A stretch of DNA of 64,000 bases from Acidovorax sp. NB1 (GTDB lineage Bacteria > Pseudomonadota > Gammaproteobacteria > Burkholderiales > Burkholderiaceae_C): assembly GCF_005405905.1 (NCBI RefSeq), contig NZ_BJHU01000030.1:1-64000 (forward strand). The letters run 5' to 3'. The notes beneath the pieces were generated by a model that saw only the letters and a list, made by a program, of their open reading frames with translations, made no database searches and was not told the origin of the DNA. Positions within the stretch are counted from its first letter, which is position 1; every line of letters starts with the position of its first letter. Both the position numbers and the translations under genes were made by a program. Of this stretch, positions 33,806-42,305 are shown one piece after another.

Positions 33806-34073
33806 AGAGCGTGTTCATAGCCTTTCCATGGTGCCCGTTGCCCCGCAAAGGCAGTGGATGCAAGACGCCCACCGCAAGGCGCACTCCTGTGCGGCGAGGA
33901 TGGGCAACGCCACAGACGCTGCCTTTGCGGGGCAACCCTTCGGGCAAAAAAGCAAACAGCCGCACTCGTTGTTGCCCGCCTTGTCCAGGCCACCAGCCTG
34001 GCCTGCGGCGGGCGCCTAGATTGCGGCTATTTGCTGCTTTGCGGGCACCATGGAAAGGCTATGAACACGCTCT
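33806..34073. mobile_element. 268-bp element with perfect 32-bp terminal inverted repeats (MITE-like)
   Basis: The left end AGAGCGTGTTCATAGCCTTT and following bases (33806-33837) are repeated exactly in reverse complement at 34042-34073. Directly inside, an 18-bp arm (33837-33854, GTTGCCCCGCAAAGGCAG) pairs exactly with 33919-33936. The element encodes no protein of its own. No clear target duplication is seen at its borders (TGACGTCA before, AGGGCC after). It sits just upstream of exbB. The outer AGAG-x-x-TGTT-x-A ends resemble two other elements in the window. Confidence 0.65.
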
Positions 34074-34131
34074 AGGGCCCCCGCAAGCTGGGCCATAATC
34101 GCCGATTGCTTTCATCTGCGCGGAGAGAGAT

Positions 34132-34779
34132 TTGCTGTCCATCATACAAGCCGCAGGCTGGCCGATCTGGCCCCTGATTGCGTGTTCCGTCCTGGGAATG
34201 GCGCTGATTTTCGAACGTTTTGTGGCCCTCAAGACGGCCCGCGTCGCCCCCCCGAAATTGCTGGATGAAGCGATCACCGTGTCGTCCAAGGCCCTGCCCA
34301 CCCCCGATGTGGTGAACCAGCTGGCGCAGAACTCGGCCCTGGGCGAAGTGCTGGCCAGCGGCCTGCGCACCCTCAACAGCAACCCCCAGTGCAGCGAAAC
34401 CGACCTGCGCGCCGCCATGGAAGGCACGGGCCGCGCGGTGGCGCATCGGCTGGAGAAGTACCTCTCGGCCCTGGCCACCATCGCCTCGGCCGCGCCCCTG
34501 CTGGGCCTGCTGGGCACCGTGATCGGCATGATCGAGATCTTTGGCTCGCAGTCGGGCGGCGGTGGCGTGGGCCAGGCCATGGGAGGCGGTAACCCGGCCC
34601 AGCTGGCGCATGGCATCTCGATTGCGCTCTACAACACGGCGTTTGGCCTCATCGTGGCCATCCCGGCGCTGATCTTCTGGCGCTACTTCCGCGCCCGCGT
34701 GGATGCGTATCTGCTCACGCTGGAGCTGGCTTCGGAGCAATTCGTGCGCCACATCCTGCGTCTGCGCAAAGCCAAGTAA
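34132..34779 (+). CDS. exbB: ExbB-type proton channel subunit (MotA/TolQ/ExbB family)
   Basis: A 215-residue inner-membrane protein. Three hydrophobic segments are visible: residues 7-27 ([20 protein letters not shown]), about 118-140 (the [20 protein letters not shown] block, a family signature) and about 160-185 ([20 protein letters not shown]). With ExbD it uses the proton gradient to energise TonB or a related system. The start is TTG, preceded by GGAGAG. It is followed by exbD at 17 bp. In this family of bacteria the pair stands before lpxK, as here. Confidence 0.9.
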   Translation: MLSIIQAAGWPIWPLIACSVLGMALIFERFVALKTARVAPPKLLDEAITVSSKALPTPDVVNQLAQNSALGEVLASGLRTLNSNPQCSETDLRAAMEGTGRAVAHRLEKYLSALATIASAAPLLGLLGTVIGMIEIFGSQSGGGGVGQAMGGGNPAQLAHGISIALYNTAFGLIVAIPALIFWRYFRARVDAYLLTLELASEQFVRHILRLRKAK

Positions 34780-34796
34780 AGTCAACCCCAAGCCCC

Positions 34797-35243
34797 ATGA
34801 ACTTCCGCCCCCGCGCCAAGGAAGAGCCGGAGATCAACCTGATCCCGTTCATCGACGTGCTGCTGGTGATCCTCATCTTTCTGATGCTGACCACCACCTA
34901 CAGCAAGTTCACCGAGCTGCAGCTCACCCTGCCCGTGGCCGACGCCGAGCAGCAGCGCGACCACCCCAAGGAAATCATCGTCGCCGTGGCGGCCGATGGC
35001 CGTTATGCGGTCAACAAGAACGGCGTGGACGGCAAGGGCGTGGACTCCATCGCCCAGGCCCTGCGCGTTGCAGCCACAGCGGGCCCGGGCAGCGTGGTCA
35101 TCATCAGCGCCGACGCCATGGCGCCGCACCAGTCCGTGGTCACGGTGATGGAGGCCGCACGCCGCGTGGGCCTCACGCAGATCACCTTTGCCACACAGTC
35201 GTCGTCTGCGTCCGCACGCGCGACCGGCGCGGCCAGCCGCTGA
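34797..35243 (+). CDS. exbD: ExbD/TolR-type biopolymer transport protein
   Basis: A 148-residue ExbD: a short cytoplasmic N-terminus ([20 protein letters not shown]), one transmembrane helix (residues 17-36) with the conserved Asp in [14 protein letters not shown], and a periplasmic domain ending [12 protein letters not shown]. The membrane Asp is the proton-conducting residue. It forms the motor with ExbB and could power the TonB receptor encoded in this window, although a tonB gene is not seen nearby. Confidence 0.9.
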   Translation: MNFRPRAKEEPEINLIPFIDVLLVILIFLMLTTTYSKFTELQLTLPVADAEQQRDHPKEIIVAVAADGRYAVNKNGVDGKGVDSIAQALRVAATAGPGSVVIISADAMAPHQSVVTVMEAARRVGLTQITFATQSSSASARATGAASR

Positions 35244-35248
35244 CGCGC

Positions 35249-36379
35249 ATGGGCGCCCCCGGGCCACAGCCGCCCCCGGCAGCGCCCTCCTCATCCTCCT
35301 CCCGCCCGCCTGCCGGGCGCGCCACCGCCGAACAAGGCCTGCAACAGATCTGGCAAAAGCGCGGCTGGGCCGCCTGGGCCTTGTGGCCCATCTCGCTGCT
35401 GTATGGCGCCCTGGTGGCGCTGCGCCGCACGCTCTACCGCATCGGCCTGCTGCACGCTGAGCACACAGGCCGCCCCGTGATCGTCGTGGGCAACGTGATT
35501 GCCGGGGGCGCAGGCAAGACCCCGGTGGTCATCGCGCTGGTGAAACATCTGCAGGCACAGGGCCTGCGGGTGGGTGTGATCTCGCGTGGCTATGGTCGCA
35601 GCACCCAGGACTGCCGAGCGGTACTGCCTGACAGCCCAGCCGCTGAAGTGGGCGACGAGCCCGCACTGATCGCACGCAGTTTTGCAGGCGATGCCGCCGT
35701 GCCGGTGTTTGTGGCGCCGCACCGCATCGCGGCCGCGCGCGCACTGCTGGCGGCACATCCTGGCACCGATGTGATCGTCTGCGACGACGGCCTGCAGCAC
35801 CTGGCGCTGAAGCGCGACCTGGAAATCTGCATCTTCAACGACCAGGGCGTAGGCAACGGCTGGCTGCTGCCTGCCGGGCCGTTGCGCGAACCCTGGCCGC
35901 GCCGGGTGGACTTTGTGCTGCATGCGGGCGATGCAGCGCCCGTTGGATCATCCGCCCCCGCCCCAACCGCAGTATTCGGCCTGCAGCGCCGCCTGGCGCC
36001 CTGGGCGGTGCGGTCCGACGGCAGCCAGGTGCCGCTGGCCCAACTGCGTGGCCAGCCCCTGCACGCGCTGGCAGCCGTGGCGCGGCCAGGTGACTTCTTT
36101 GCCATGCTGCAGTCCGAAGGCCTGACCCTGGAACACACCGAGGCCTTGCCGGATCACTATGATTTCAATAGCTGGAGGCGACCACTGGATGCGCGGAAGG
36201 CCGTGATTTGCACCGAAAAAGATGCCGTCAAGCTATGGGCCTTGCACCCCAACGTGCTGGCCGTGCCCTTGGCCGTGCACATCGACCCCCGCTTTTTTGC
36301 CGCGCTGGATGCCAAGCTGTCGGCACTGATCGCCAAGGCCGCAGCACACAGGCCGCCGCTATCATCCCCCCCTGCCTGA
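35249..36379 (+). CDS. lpxK: Tetraacyldisaccharide 4'-kinase
   Basis: A 376-residue LpxK that phosphorylates the lipid A disaccharide at the 4' position on the inner face of the inner membrane. Present are the N-terminal membrane helix ([20 protein letters not shown]), the modified P-loop [20 protein letters not shown] (residues 81-100), SRGYGR, the [16 protein letters not shown] block and the C-terminal [13 protein letters not shown]. The first 25 residues are a Pro/Ser-rich extension. The stretch [17 protein letters not shown] near residue 305-320 coincides with a copy-like segment of the dispersed repeat. The ATG at 35249 was chosen as the first start after exbD. It leads the lpxK-kdsB-adk set. 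Confidence 0.9.
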   Translation: MGAPGPQPPPAAPSSSSSRPPAGRATAEQGLQQIWQKRGWAAWALWPISLLYGALVALRRTLYRIGLLHAEHTGRPVIVVGNVIAGGAGKTPVVIALVKHLQAQGLRVGVISRGYGRSTQDCRAVLPDSPAAEVGDEPALIARSFAGDAAVPVFVAPHRIAAARALLAAHPGTDVIVCDDGLQHLALKRDLEICIFNDQGVGNGWLLPAGPLREPWPRRVDFVLHAGDAAPVGSSAPAPTAVFGLQRRLAPWAVRSDGSQVPLAQLRGQPLHALAAVARPGDFFAMLQSEGLTLEHTEALPDHYDFNSWRRPLDARKAVICTEKDAVKLWALHPNVLAVPLAVHIDPRFFAALDAKLSALIAKAAAHRPPLSSPPA

Positions 36380-36425
36380 ATGGGCCTGCCCCACCCTGCT
36401 GAACCCTCCCGGAAAGCCCTGCCCC

Positions 36426-36608
36426 ATGGACCCCAAACTGCTTGAACTGCTGGTCTGCCCCGTCACCAAAGGCCCCCTGACCTACAACCGCGAGGCGCAG
36501 GAACTCGTCTCGCGCAGCGCGCGGCTGGCCTACCCCGTGCGTGACGGCATTCCGGTGCTGCTGGAAAACGAAGCCCGCACCCTCACCGACGAGGAACTGG
36601 AGCAGTGA
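36426..36608 (+). CDS. Trm112-like/UPF0434 small protein
   Basis: A 60-residue protein of the YcaR/UPF0434 group: [20 protein letters not shown] at the N-terminus, then [20 protein letters not shown] and an acidic C-terminus. E. coli ycaR also stands directly before kdsB. The family is related to the Trm112 zinc-ribbon protein, but only one Cys (Cys11) remains here, so zinc binding is doubtful. Its stop overlaps the kdsB start (GTGA). Confidence 0.88.
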   Translation: MDPKLLELLVCPVTKGPLTYNREAQELVSRSARLAYPVRDGIPVLLENEARTLTDEELEQ

Positions 36609-37435
36609 GCGCCACAGCCACCCCGGCAGCCGCCAGCCCCTTCACGGTGCTGATCCCGGCGCGCATGGCGTCAAGCCGCCTGCCCGACAAGCCGCTGGCC
36701 GACATCGCCGGGCTGCCCATGGTGGTGCGTGTGGCCCAGCGCGCAGCGCGGAGTGCCGCCTCCCGCGTGGTGGTGGCCGCTGACGATGCCCGCATCCTGC
36801 AGGCCTGCGCAGCCCATGGCGTGCAGGCCATCATGACCCGCCCCGACCACGCCAGCGGCAGCGACCGCCTGGCAGAGGCCTGCACGCAGCTGGGCCTGGA
36901 CGGCGACGACATCGTGGTCAACGTGCAGGGCGACGAACCCTTGATGGACCCGGCGCTCATCAACGCCGTGGCGGGCCTGCTGCAGGACAGCGACGCGCAG
37001 CGGCCCGAAGCCAGCATGGGCACGGCAGCCCATGCCATTGCCTCACTGACCGACGTGACCAACCCCAATGTGGTGAAGGTGGTGCTGGACGCACGGGGCC
37101 TGGCGCACTACTTCAGCCGCGCGCCCATCCCCTTTGCGCGCGACCATGTGGGCACCGCCTGGTGGCAGGGCGCTGCGCAAGCTGCGGCCCCGGGTGTGGC
37201 GGCGCTGGCGGGGTTTGCACCGCTGCGGCACATCGGCATCTACAGCTACCGCGCCGGTTTCTTGCGGCAGTTCCCGCAACTGGCCCCGGCACCGACCGAG
37301 GCGGTCGAGGCGCTGGAGCAACTGCGTGCCCTCTGGCATGGCCACCGCATTGCCGTGCACTTGGCCGAAACGGCCCCAGGCCCGGGCGTGGACACGCCCG
37401 AAGACCTGGAGCGGGTGCGCAGCCTGTTCCGCTGA
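36605..37435 (+). CDS. kdsB: 3-deoxy-manno-octulosonate cytidylyltransferase
   Basis: A 276-residue CMP-KDO synthetase that activates KDO for lipopolysaccharide synthesis. It has the nucleotide-binding start [20 protein letters not shown], the [16 protein letters not shown] block, [13 protein letters not shown], and the [18 protein letters not shown] segment. It begins with GTG, overlapping the upstream stop by 4 bp. It is slightly longer than the E. coli enzyme because of an Ala-rich insertion near residue 185 ([20 protein letters not shown]). Confidence 0.94.
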   Translation: MSATATPAAASPFTVLIPARMASSRLPDKPLADIAGLPMVVRVAQRAARSAASRVVVAADDARILQACAAHGVQAIMTRPDHASGSDRLAEACTQLGLDGDDIVVNVQGDEPLMDPALINAVAGLLQDSDAQRPEASMGTAAHAIASLTDVTNPNVVKVVLDARGLAHYFSRAPIPFARDHVGTAWWQGAAQAAAPGVAALAGFAPLRHIGIYSYRAGFLRQFPQLAPAPTEAVEALEQLRALWHGHRIAVHLAETAPGPGVDTPEDLERVRSLFR

Positions 37436-37619
37436 GCACCTCGCCCCACCCGCACCGCCCCGCTGTGGTGCGGCGGCGGGAAGACAGTCGCCCATGTAAG
37501 TCAGCGCAAGGTGGTCGCATGCTATCCTCGACCGCAACGAGAGCACCGCATCCCGGGCGCACAGAACGGCTACAGGCGCCCTTCGAACGTCCCCGCCAGC
37601 GGCGCCACCCGATTTCTAA

Positions 37620-38291
<672 letters not shown>

Positions 38292-38372
38292 GACGCACCG
38301 GCGGGGGAAGGCAGACGCAACACACCGCCCGCCGCCGCCCCACAAATCCACCGCGCTGATAGAGCGGTCCCG

Positions 38373-38403
38373 GCGACGCCCTGCACAAGGGCGTCGCTTT
38401 TTT
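38373..38403 (+). terminator. Rho-independent terminator after adk
   Basis: GCGACGCCCT and AGGGCGTCGC form a 10-bp stem with a GCACA loop, followed by TTTTTTC. Confidence 0.85.
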
Positions 38404-38460
38404 CATGGTGCCAAGGTTCTCACCGGCGCGGCATCTCACCTGCCTTGTATCGCGCCCCCG

Positions 38461-38931
38461 TCAAGCCGGGCTGGACCGCAGGCCATAGGCCTTGCCATCG
38501 ACATACAGGTATTCGGCACGCAGCACCGGATCCCCCTTCTCTTCGCGCAAGGTGAACCCCACCACCGACACCAGGGCGCCTGGCCGGATCTCCTGCACCT
38601 GCCATGCCTGCATGCGCGTGAGGGGCGCCAGCTCGACCTCCCAGAGCCGGTCCTTGCGGGTGGGCAGCACGGCCTTGGCCAGCAGCGCCCGGCCATCCAC
38701 CGGCGCCGTCTGCGCTGGCACGGGGCGCTGCGCCAGATCGGGAGGCAGCTTCAGGCTGGCGGCAACCTCCAGCGACAGTTCAGCGTGGGGGTTCTGCCAG
38801 CGCACCTTGCGCGCGGTGCCTTCCAGATAGATGGGGCGGTCCGGGTCAAAACTGCTCCAGCCATGGTGCGCCTGCGCCCCCAGGGGCCAGACGGAGGCGG
38901 CAAGCAGCAGGTGGCGGCGCGGCAAGTTCAT
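38461..38931 (-). CDS. DUF6152 family exported protein
   Basis: A 156-residue protein with a signal peptide (MNLPRRHLLLAASVWPLGAQ, cleavage before AHHGWSSF). The mature N-terminal HHGWSSFDPDRPIYLEGTAR and the KVRWQNPHAELSLEV block are characteristic of DUF6152, small periplasmic beta-rich proteins whose function is not known. The twin-Arg at the start could mean Tat export. The membrane-protein gene upstream (35 bp) is on the same strand and is probably in the same operon. Confidence 0.7.
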   Translation of the reverse strand: MNLPRRHLLLAASVWPLGAQAHHGWSSFDPDRPIYLEGTARKVRWQNPHAELSLEVAASLKLPPDLAQRPVPAQTAPVDGRALLAKAVLPTRKDRLWEVELAPLTRMQAWQVQEIRPGALVSVVGFTLREEKGDPVLRAEYLYVDGKAYGLRSSPA

Positions 38932-38966
38932 AGGGACTCCTCAAGGAAAAAGGAACCGGACAGGCT

Positions 38967-39386
38967 TCACAAATAGGCGATCCAGCGGCCACACACCACC
39001 ACGGCCAGCCAGACCACCGTGGAAGCCAGCATCTGCGCGCGGGCCAGGCCGTCCAGCCGCGTGAGCGAGCCGCGCCCATGAAACCATGCCGCATTGCACC
39101 CGGCAAGCATTAACAACAGCATCTTCAAGGTAAATGCCCGGCTGCTGAGCAGCTCGGCAGGCTGCGTGGCAAACATCAGCAGACCCGAGGCGGCGGCCAG
39201 CCCGAAACCGCACAGTGCCAGCGACAGGCTCAGCCGGGCCAAGTCCTTCACCGGCAGCGCTACACCCCGGCCAAACACCCGCAACTCCAGCAACACGAGG
39301 TTGCCCAGCAGCAGCGCAATGCCCACGATGTGCACCACCTCCAGTGCCGGGTAGGCCCAGGCATGCGTCTTGAGTGCTGCAAACAT
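38967..39386 (-). CDS. Small membrane protein, four predicted helices
   Basis: A 139-residue integral membrane protein, not firmly assigned to a family. Four hydrophobic segments are seen: about residues 17-35 (VVHIVGIALLLGNLVLLEL), 51-71, 84-100 and 118-136. A conserved-looking HAWAYPALEVVHIVGIALL N-terminus is shared with small membrane proteins often found next to DUF6152 genes, which agrees with its neighbour. The ATG at 39386 was chosen; the frame upstream would overlap the asparaginase gene on the same strand. Confidence 0.65.
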   Translation of the reverse strand: MFAALKTHAWAYPALEVVHIVGIALLLGNLVLLELRVFGRGVALPVKDLARLSLSLALCGFGLAAASGLLMFATQPAELLSSRAFTLKMLLLMLAGCNAAWFHGRGSLTRLDGLARAQMLASTVVWLAVVVCGRWIAYL

Positions 39387-39400
39387 CGACAGCCGTCCCG

Positions 39401-40360
39401 TCAGCCTGCCTGCAGCAAGTCGAGCAGCAGCACCACCCGCGCCTTCACCGGCGACAGCCCCTGAGAATCCGGCAATTGGTCGCCAGGCTTGGGCAGCACC
39501 TGGCCCTCGGCACACCGGGTGGCCCGCACCACGCGCACACCGGCCTGCTGTGCCCGTAGCAAGGCGGCCTCCAGCGCATGGTGGATGGTCCCGTTGCCTG
39601 TGCAGGCCACCACCAGGCCCCGCACACCAGCATGCACCAGCGCATCCACGGTCTGGGCCCGCGCCCCTGCGTGGCTCAGCACCACCTCCACCCAGGGCCA
39701 TTCGGCGGCTTTTACTCCTGTTTTGATAGCAGAAAAAGCCCGTCCAACAGGCGACAGAGGCCAATTTTGCACAAGACGCACCCGACCCTCTTCCACCCAG
39801 CCCAGCGGGCCCACATCGCCAGAGGTAAATGCATGCACCCGGTAAGGGTGGACCTTCTGGACATGCCGTGCGGCATGAATTTCCCCGGCTGCCACAGCCA
39901 CCACCCCGGTGGCACCAGGGGCCAGCACCACGGCCACGGAGTCCAGCAGGTTCTGCGGGCCATCGGGTGTCAGAGCCGTCGCGGGGCGCATGGCGCAGGT
40001 CAGTACCACAGGCTTACTGGTGCCCAGCACCTCGTGCAGAAACCAAGCCGTTTCTTCCAGCGTATCGGTGCCGTGGGTGATGACCAGCCCCCGCACATCC
40101 GGGTCTGCCAAATGGTGTGCGCAGCGCTGGGCCAGCGCCCACCATACGCCGTCATCCATGTCCTTGCTGTCCACCTGGGCCACCTGCTCGGCCACCAGCA
40201 TGCCTCCGGCCAGCGCCTGCAGGCCCGGCACGGCGGCCAGCAGTTGTTCCACACCGACCTGGGCGGCGGTGTAGCCGATGTTGTCTCCTGCCTGCGCCGA
40301 GGTGCCTGCAATGGTGCCCCCGGTGCCCAAAACCACAATTTTTTGCCCACTCACTTGCAT
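39401..40360 (-). CDS. Asparaginase
   Basis: A 319-residue asparaginase/glutaminase-family protein that hydrolyses asparagine to aspartate and ammonia. The first signature VVLGTGGTIAGT contains the nucleophilic Thr16; the second, LVITHGTDTLEETAWFL, contains the Thr-Asp pair. No signal peptide is seen, so a cytoplasmic enzyme is expected. Residues about 195-216 (NWPLSPVGRAFSAIKTGVKA) are encoded by a copy of the dispersed palindromic repeat inserted in frame, between conserved blocks. It is divergent from lexA; the shared 83-bp spacer carries two LexA boxes. Confidence 0.88.
   Translation of the reverse strand: MQVSGQKIVVLGTGGTIAGTSAQAGDNIGYTAAQVGVEQLLAAVPGLQALAGGMLVAEQVAQVDSKDMDDGVWWALAQRCAHHLADPDVRGLVITHGTDTLEETAWFLHEVLGTSKPVVLTCAMRPATALTPDGPQNLLDSVAVVLAPGATGVVAVAAGEIHAARHVQKVHPYRVHAFTSGDVGPLGWVEEGRVRLVQNWPLSPVGRAFSAIKTGVKAAEWPWVEVVLSHAGARAQTVDALVHAGVRGLVVACTGNGTIHHALEAALLRAQQAGVRVVRATRCAEGQVLPKPGDQLPDSQGLSPVKARVVLLLDLLQAG
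39713..39775. repeat. Dispersed palindromic repeat, copy inside the asparaginase gene (reversed)
   Basis: CTTTTACTCCTGTTTTGATA opens the segment and GAGGCCAATTTTG closes it. On the minus strand it reads CAAAATTGGCCTC, a TTGGACGGGCTTTTTCT region, then GCTATCAAAACAGGAGTAAA, the same order as the intergenic copies. It is translated as part of the enzyme. Confidence 0.7.
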
Positions 40361-40370
40361 ACTCCGAAAA

Positions 40371-40407
40371 ACTGGTGAAAAATACAGTTACTGGATTAAA
40401 AAACAGT
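40371..40407. promoter_or_regulatory. Two LexA (SOS) boxes
   Basis: CTG-N10-CAG pairs occur at 40372-40387 (CTGGTGAAAAATACAG) and 40391-40406 (CTGGATTAAAAAACAG). Both match the gamma/betaproteobacterial LexA consensus and lie about 40-70 bp before lexA, as expected for autoregulation. They are equally close to the divergent asparaginase start. Confidence 0.85.
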
Positions 40408-40443
40408 TGTTCGCCACTGTAACCGCCGCCACCGGAAACCACC

Positions 40444-41118
40444 ATGCTCGACAACCCCAAACTCACCGCCCGCCAGCAGCAGATTCTGGACCTCATCCAG
40501 ACCGCCATCGCACGCACCGGCGCACCCCCTACCCGCGCAGAAATCGCGGCCGAGCTGGGTTTCAAATCGGCCAATGCGGCCGAAGAACACCTTCAGGCCC
40601 TGGCCCGCAAAGGTGTGATCGAACTGGTCAGCGGCACATCGCGGGGCATTCGCCTGCGTGGCGATACGGTGCGCTCCATCAACGCAGCACGTGGCAGCCA
40701 GTTCAACCTGCCTATTCCAGGCCTGTCACAACTGGTGCTGCCCCTGGTGGGGCGCGTGGCAGCAGGGTCGCCCATTCTCGCGCAGGAACATGTGGACCAG
40801 ACCTACAGCGTGGAGAACAGCCTTTTCCAGCACAAGCCCGACTACCTGCTCAAGGTGCGCGGCATGTCCATGCGCGATGCCGGCATCATGGACGGCGACC
40901 TGCTGGCCGTGCAGTCCACCCGCGAAGCCCGCAACGGGCAGATCATCGTGGCCCGCCTGGGTGACGATGTCACCGTCAAGCGCCTTCGCCGCACGGCCAC
41001 AGCCATCGAACTGCTGCCCGAAAACCCCGACTACCCCGTCATCGTGGTCCAGCCCGGCGAGCCCTTCGAAATCGAAGGCCTGGCTGTGGGGCTCATCCGC
41101 AACACCATGCTGATGTAG
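40444..41118 (+). CDS. lexA: LexA repressor
   Basis: A 224-residue SOS repressor. The N-terminal winged helix (residues 1-70) contains [20 protein letters not shown] and the recognition helix [20 protein letters not shown]. Self-cleavage elements are intact: the Ala107-Gly108 bond in RVAAGSP, Ser142 in RGMSMRDAG and Lys179 in VTVKRL. RecA filaments trigger cleavage after DNA damage. Two LexA boxes precede the gene. Confidence 0.97.
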   Translation: MLDNPKLTARQQQILDLIQTAIARTGAPPTRAEIAAELGFKSANAAEEHLQALARKGVIELVSGTSRGIRLRGDTVRSINAARGSQFNLPIPGLSQLVLPLVGRVAAGSPILAQEHVDQTYSVENSLFQHKPDYLLKVRGMSMRDAGIMDGDLLAVQSTREARNGQIIVARLGDDVTVKRLRRTATAIELLPENPDYPVIVVQPGEPFEIEGLAVGLIRNTMLM

Positions 41119-41363
41119 GCCCATCCTTTTGGGCTGCACTGCGGGTGGCGGGCGTTTGGTAGGCTGAAACAGCACACCAGCCCTGCGGTGCAGACCCCAC
41201 GCCATGCCCCAGCCGGTGCAAACGCGGCGCTGTTGATTTGCCTTGTGGTGCGATTCACGCGCCGCAGGGTTTATCACGCCCTCTGGCCATCGGCAAAAAA
41301 GCATGGCGTGAAATCACTTCGCAATCCTGCCTGTGTTCAACCCCCGACCTTCGGAGTTTTCAC

Positions 41364-41819
41364 ATGGGAATTGCCTTGTTTACCCTTACCGCCTTGCAAA
41401 ATCCGCTGCGCGGCCTGAAACGCCTGCTGGTACACCCTGCGCGCGCAGATAGCGCAGCAGACGAAAACATCGTCGTAGTAGAACGCCCGCGCCCGCCTAC
41501 CCCGCAGATGGGCCCACGGCCATTGCGTGGCAACTGGCCTTTCACGGTGAAGCCTCCACTTCGCCCATCCGAGACCCCCAATCGACAGCCTGCGCCAGCA
41601 GGCAGGTCTTTTCTGCCCATGGCCACCCCCATGGGCAGCCACCGCCACGCATTTTTGTCAGCACTGCCCACCGATCCCCATGCCAGCAGCCTGCGGTCGC
41701 CCAAAGTCGTGCGGCGGGTATCTGACGCAGGCACAGGTCGCTTGGTGATTGCCGGCCGGATGGCCGATGTATGTGCAGAGCTGGATCGCATGGTGGCCTC
41801 TGAGGCCATGCGGGCCTAG
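41364..41819 (+). CDS. Hypothetical protein
   Basis: A 151-residue protein that I do not recognise. The N-terminal 20 residues are amphipathic (MGIALFTLTALQNPLRGLKR), the middle is Pro/Arg-rich and probably disordered, and the end has a well-formed segment VVRRVSDAGTGRLVIAGRMA followed by DVCAELDRMVASEAMRA, which looks like a small conserved module. A CGGAG site precedes the ATG at 41364. It follows lexA on the same strand by 245 bp, but there is no evidence that it belongs to the SOS response. Confidence 0.5.
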   Translation: MGIALFTLTALQNPLRGLKRLLVHPARADSAADENIVVVERPRPPTPQMGPRPLRGNWPFTVKPPLRPSETPNRQPAPAGRSFLPMATPMGSHRHAFLSALPTDPHASSLRSPKVVRRVSDAGTGRLVIAGRMADVCAELDRMVASEAMRA

Positions 41820-42037
41820 CGCCTGTCCACAATCAGTTCATGGGACTCGCTGCGCCACCCATGCGGTAAATGCGGGACGCACACCCACAAGCTGCAATGA
41901 TCGGTAGCAAAGATGGGCAGCCCTGCAAGCTCCGCCCTTTGCGGAGCGATCGCAAGGACATGGCAGCCGGTAGCTACGCTCGTTGTTGCTCGCTTTGCTC
42001 GTGCCGACACATGGGATTCGGCGCGTGCCCGAAGGAT

Positions 42038-42087
42038 AAGCGCTCCCTGTCGCTCAGCCTCCAGGAACAGCGCTTAAACAGACTCTG
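42038..42087. repeat. Element end with hairpin, AGAGTCTGTTTA type
   Basis: AAGCGCT (42038-42044) and AGCGCTT (42069-42075) are inverted, and the sequence continues TTAAACAGACTCT to 42087. On the minus strand this gives AGAGTCTGTTTAAGCGCT, similar to the ends of the elements at 26424 and 33806. No matching opposite end was found, so this may be a remnant. Confidence 0.5.
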
Positions 42088-42209
42088 ACAATCCATCTGG
42101 TACAGCAGCCTCATGGAGCAAACACCCCGCCAACGCCGCCCTACCAGGCGGTGCACCAGTCTGGATAGCAGATCCACCCGGGCCCAGGCGCCTGCGCCAG
42201 CATTACCGT

Positions 42210-42255
42210 GGCGCACCAACACTCCGTCACCAAAAGCCGGGGATTTTGGTGCGCC
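42210..42255. promoter_or_regulatory. Inverted repeat upstream of the dehydrogenase gene
   Basis: GGCGCACCAA (42210-42219) and TTGGTGCGCC (42246-42255) are exact inverted repeats 51 bp before the start codon; within them ACCAAAA and TTTTGGT can also pair. The GCACCA/TGGTGC half sites resemble NtrC sites, but the spacing is wrong for the standard NtrC dimer site. Confidence 0.35.
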
Positions 42256-42305
42256 AAGCGGCCACCCGCTGCGGTGCGCAGTTCCCGCCAAGGCACAATG
42301 TCGGG

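Larger units (their letters stand above)
33511..34131. other. 621-bp gene-free region between xseA and exbB
   Basis: No credible gene is seen. The part nearest xseA is relatively AT-rich (TTGATTTATAAGGACTTTTC) and probably holds promoters. It also holds a DnaA-box hairpin and a 268-bp element with perfect terminal inverted repeats, each listed separately. Confidence 0.7.
41820..42305. other. 486-bp gene-free region with repeat remnants
   Basis: No credible gene is seen. The middle part (41930-42087) has the GC-rich, hairpin-prone look of a repeat element, including CTCGTTGTTGCTCGCTTTGC, and ends in an AGAGTCTGTTTAAGCGC-type end read on the minus strand. The last 100 bp before the dehydrogenase gene carry an inverted repeat listed separately and probably the promoter. 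Confidence 0.6.
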
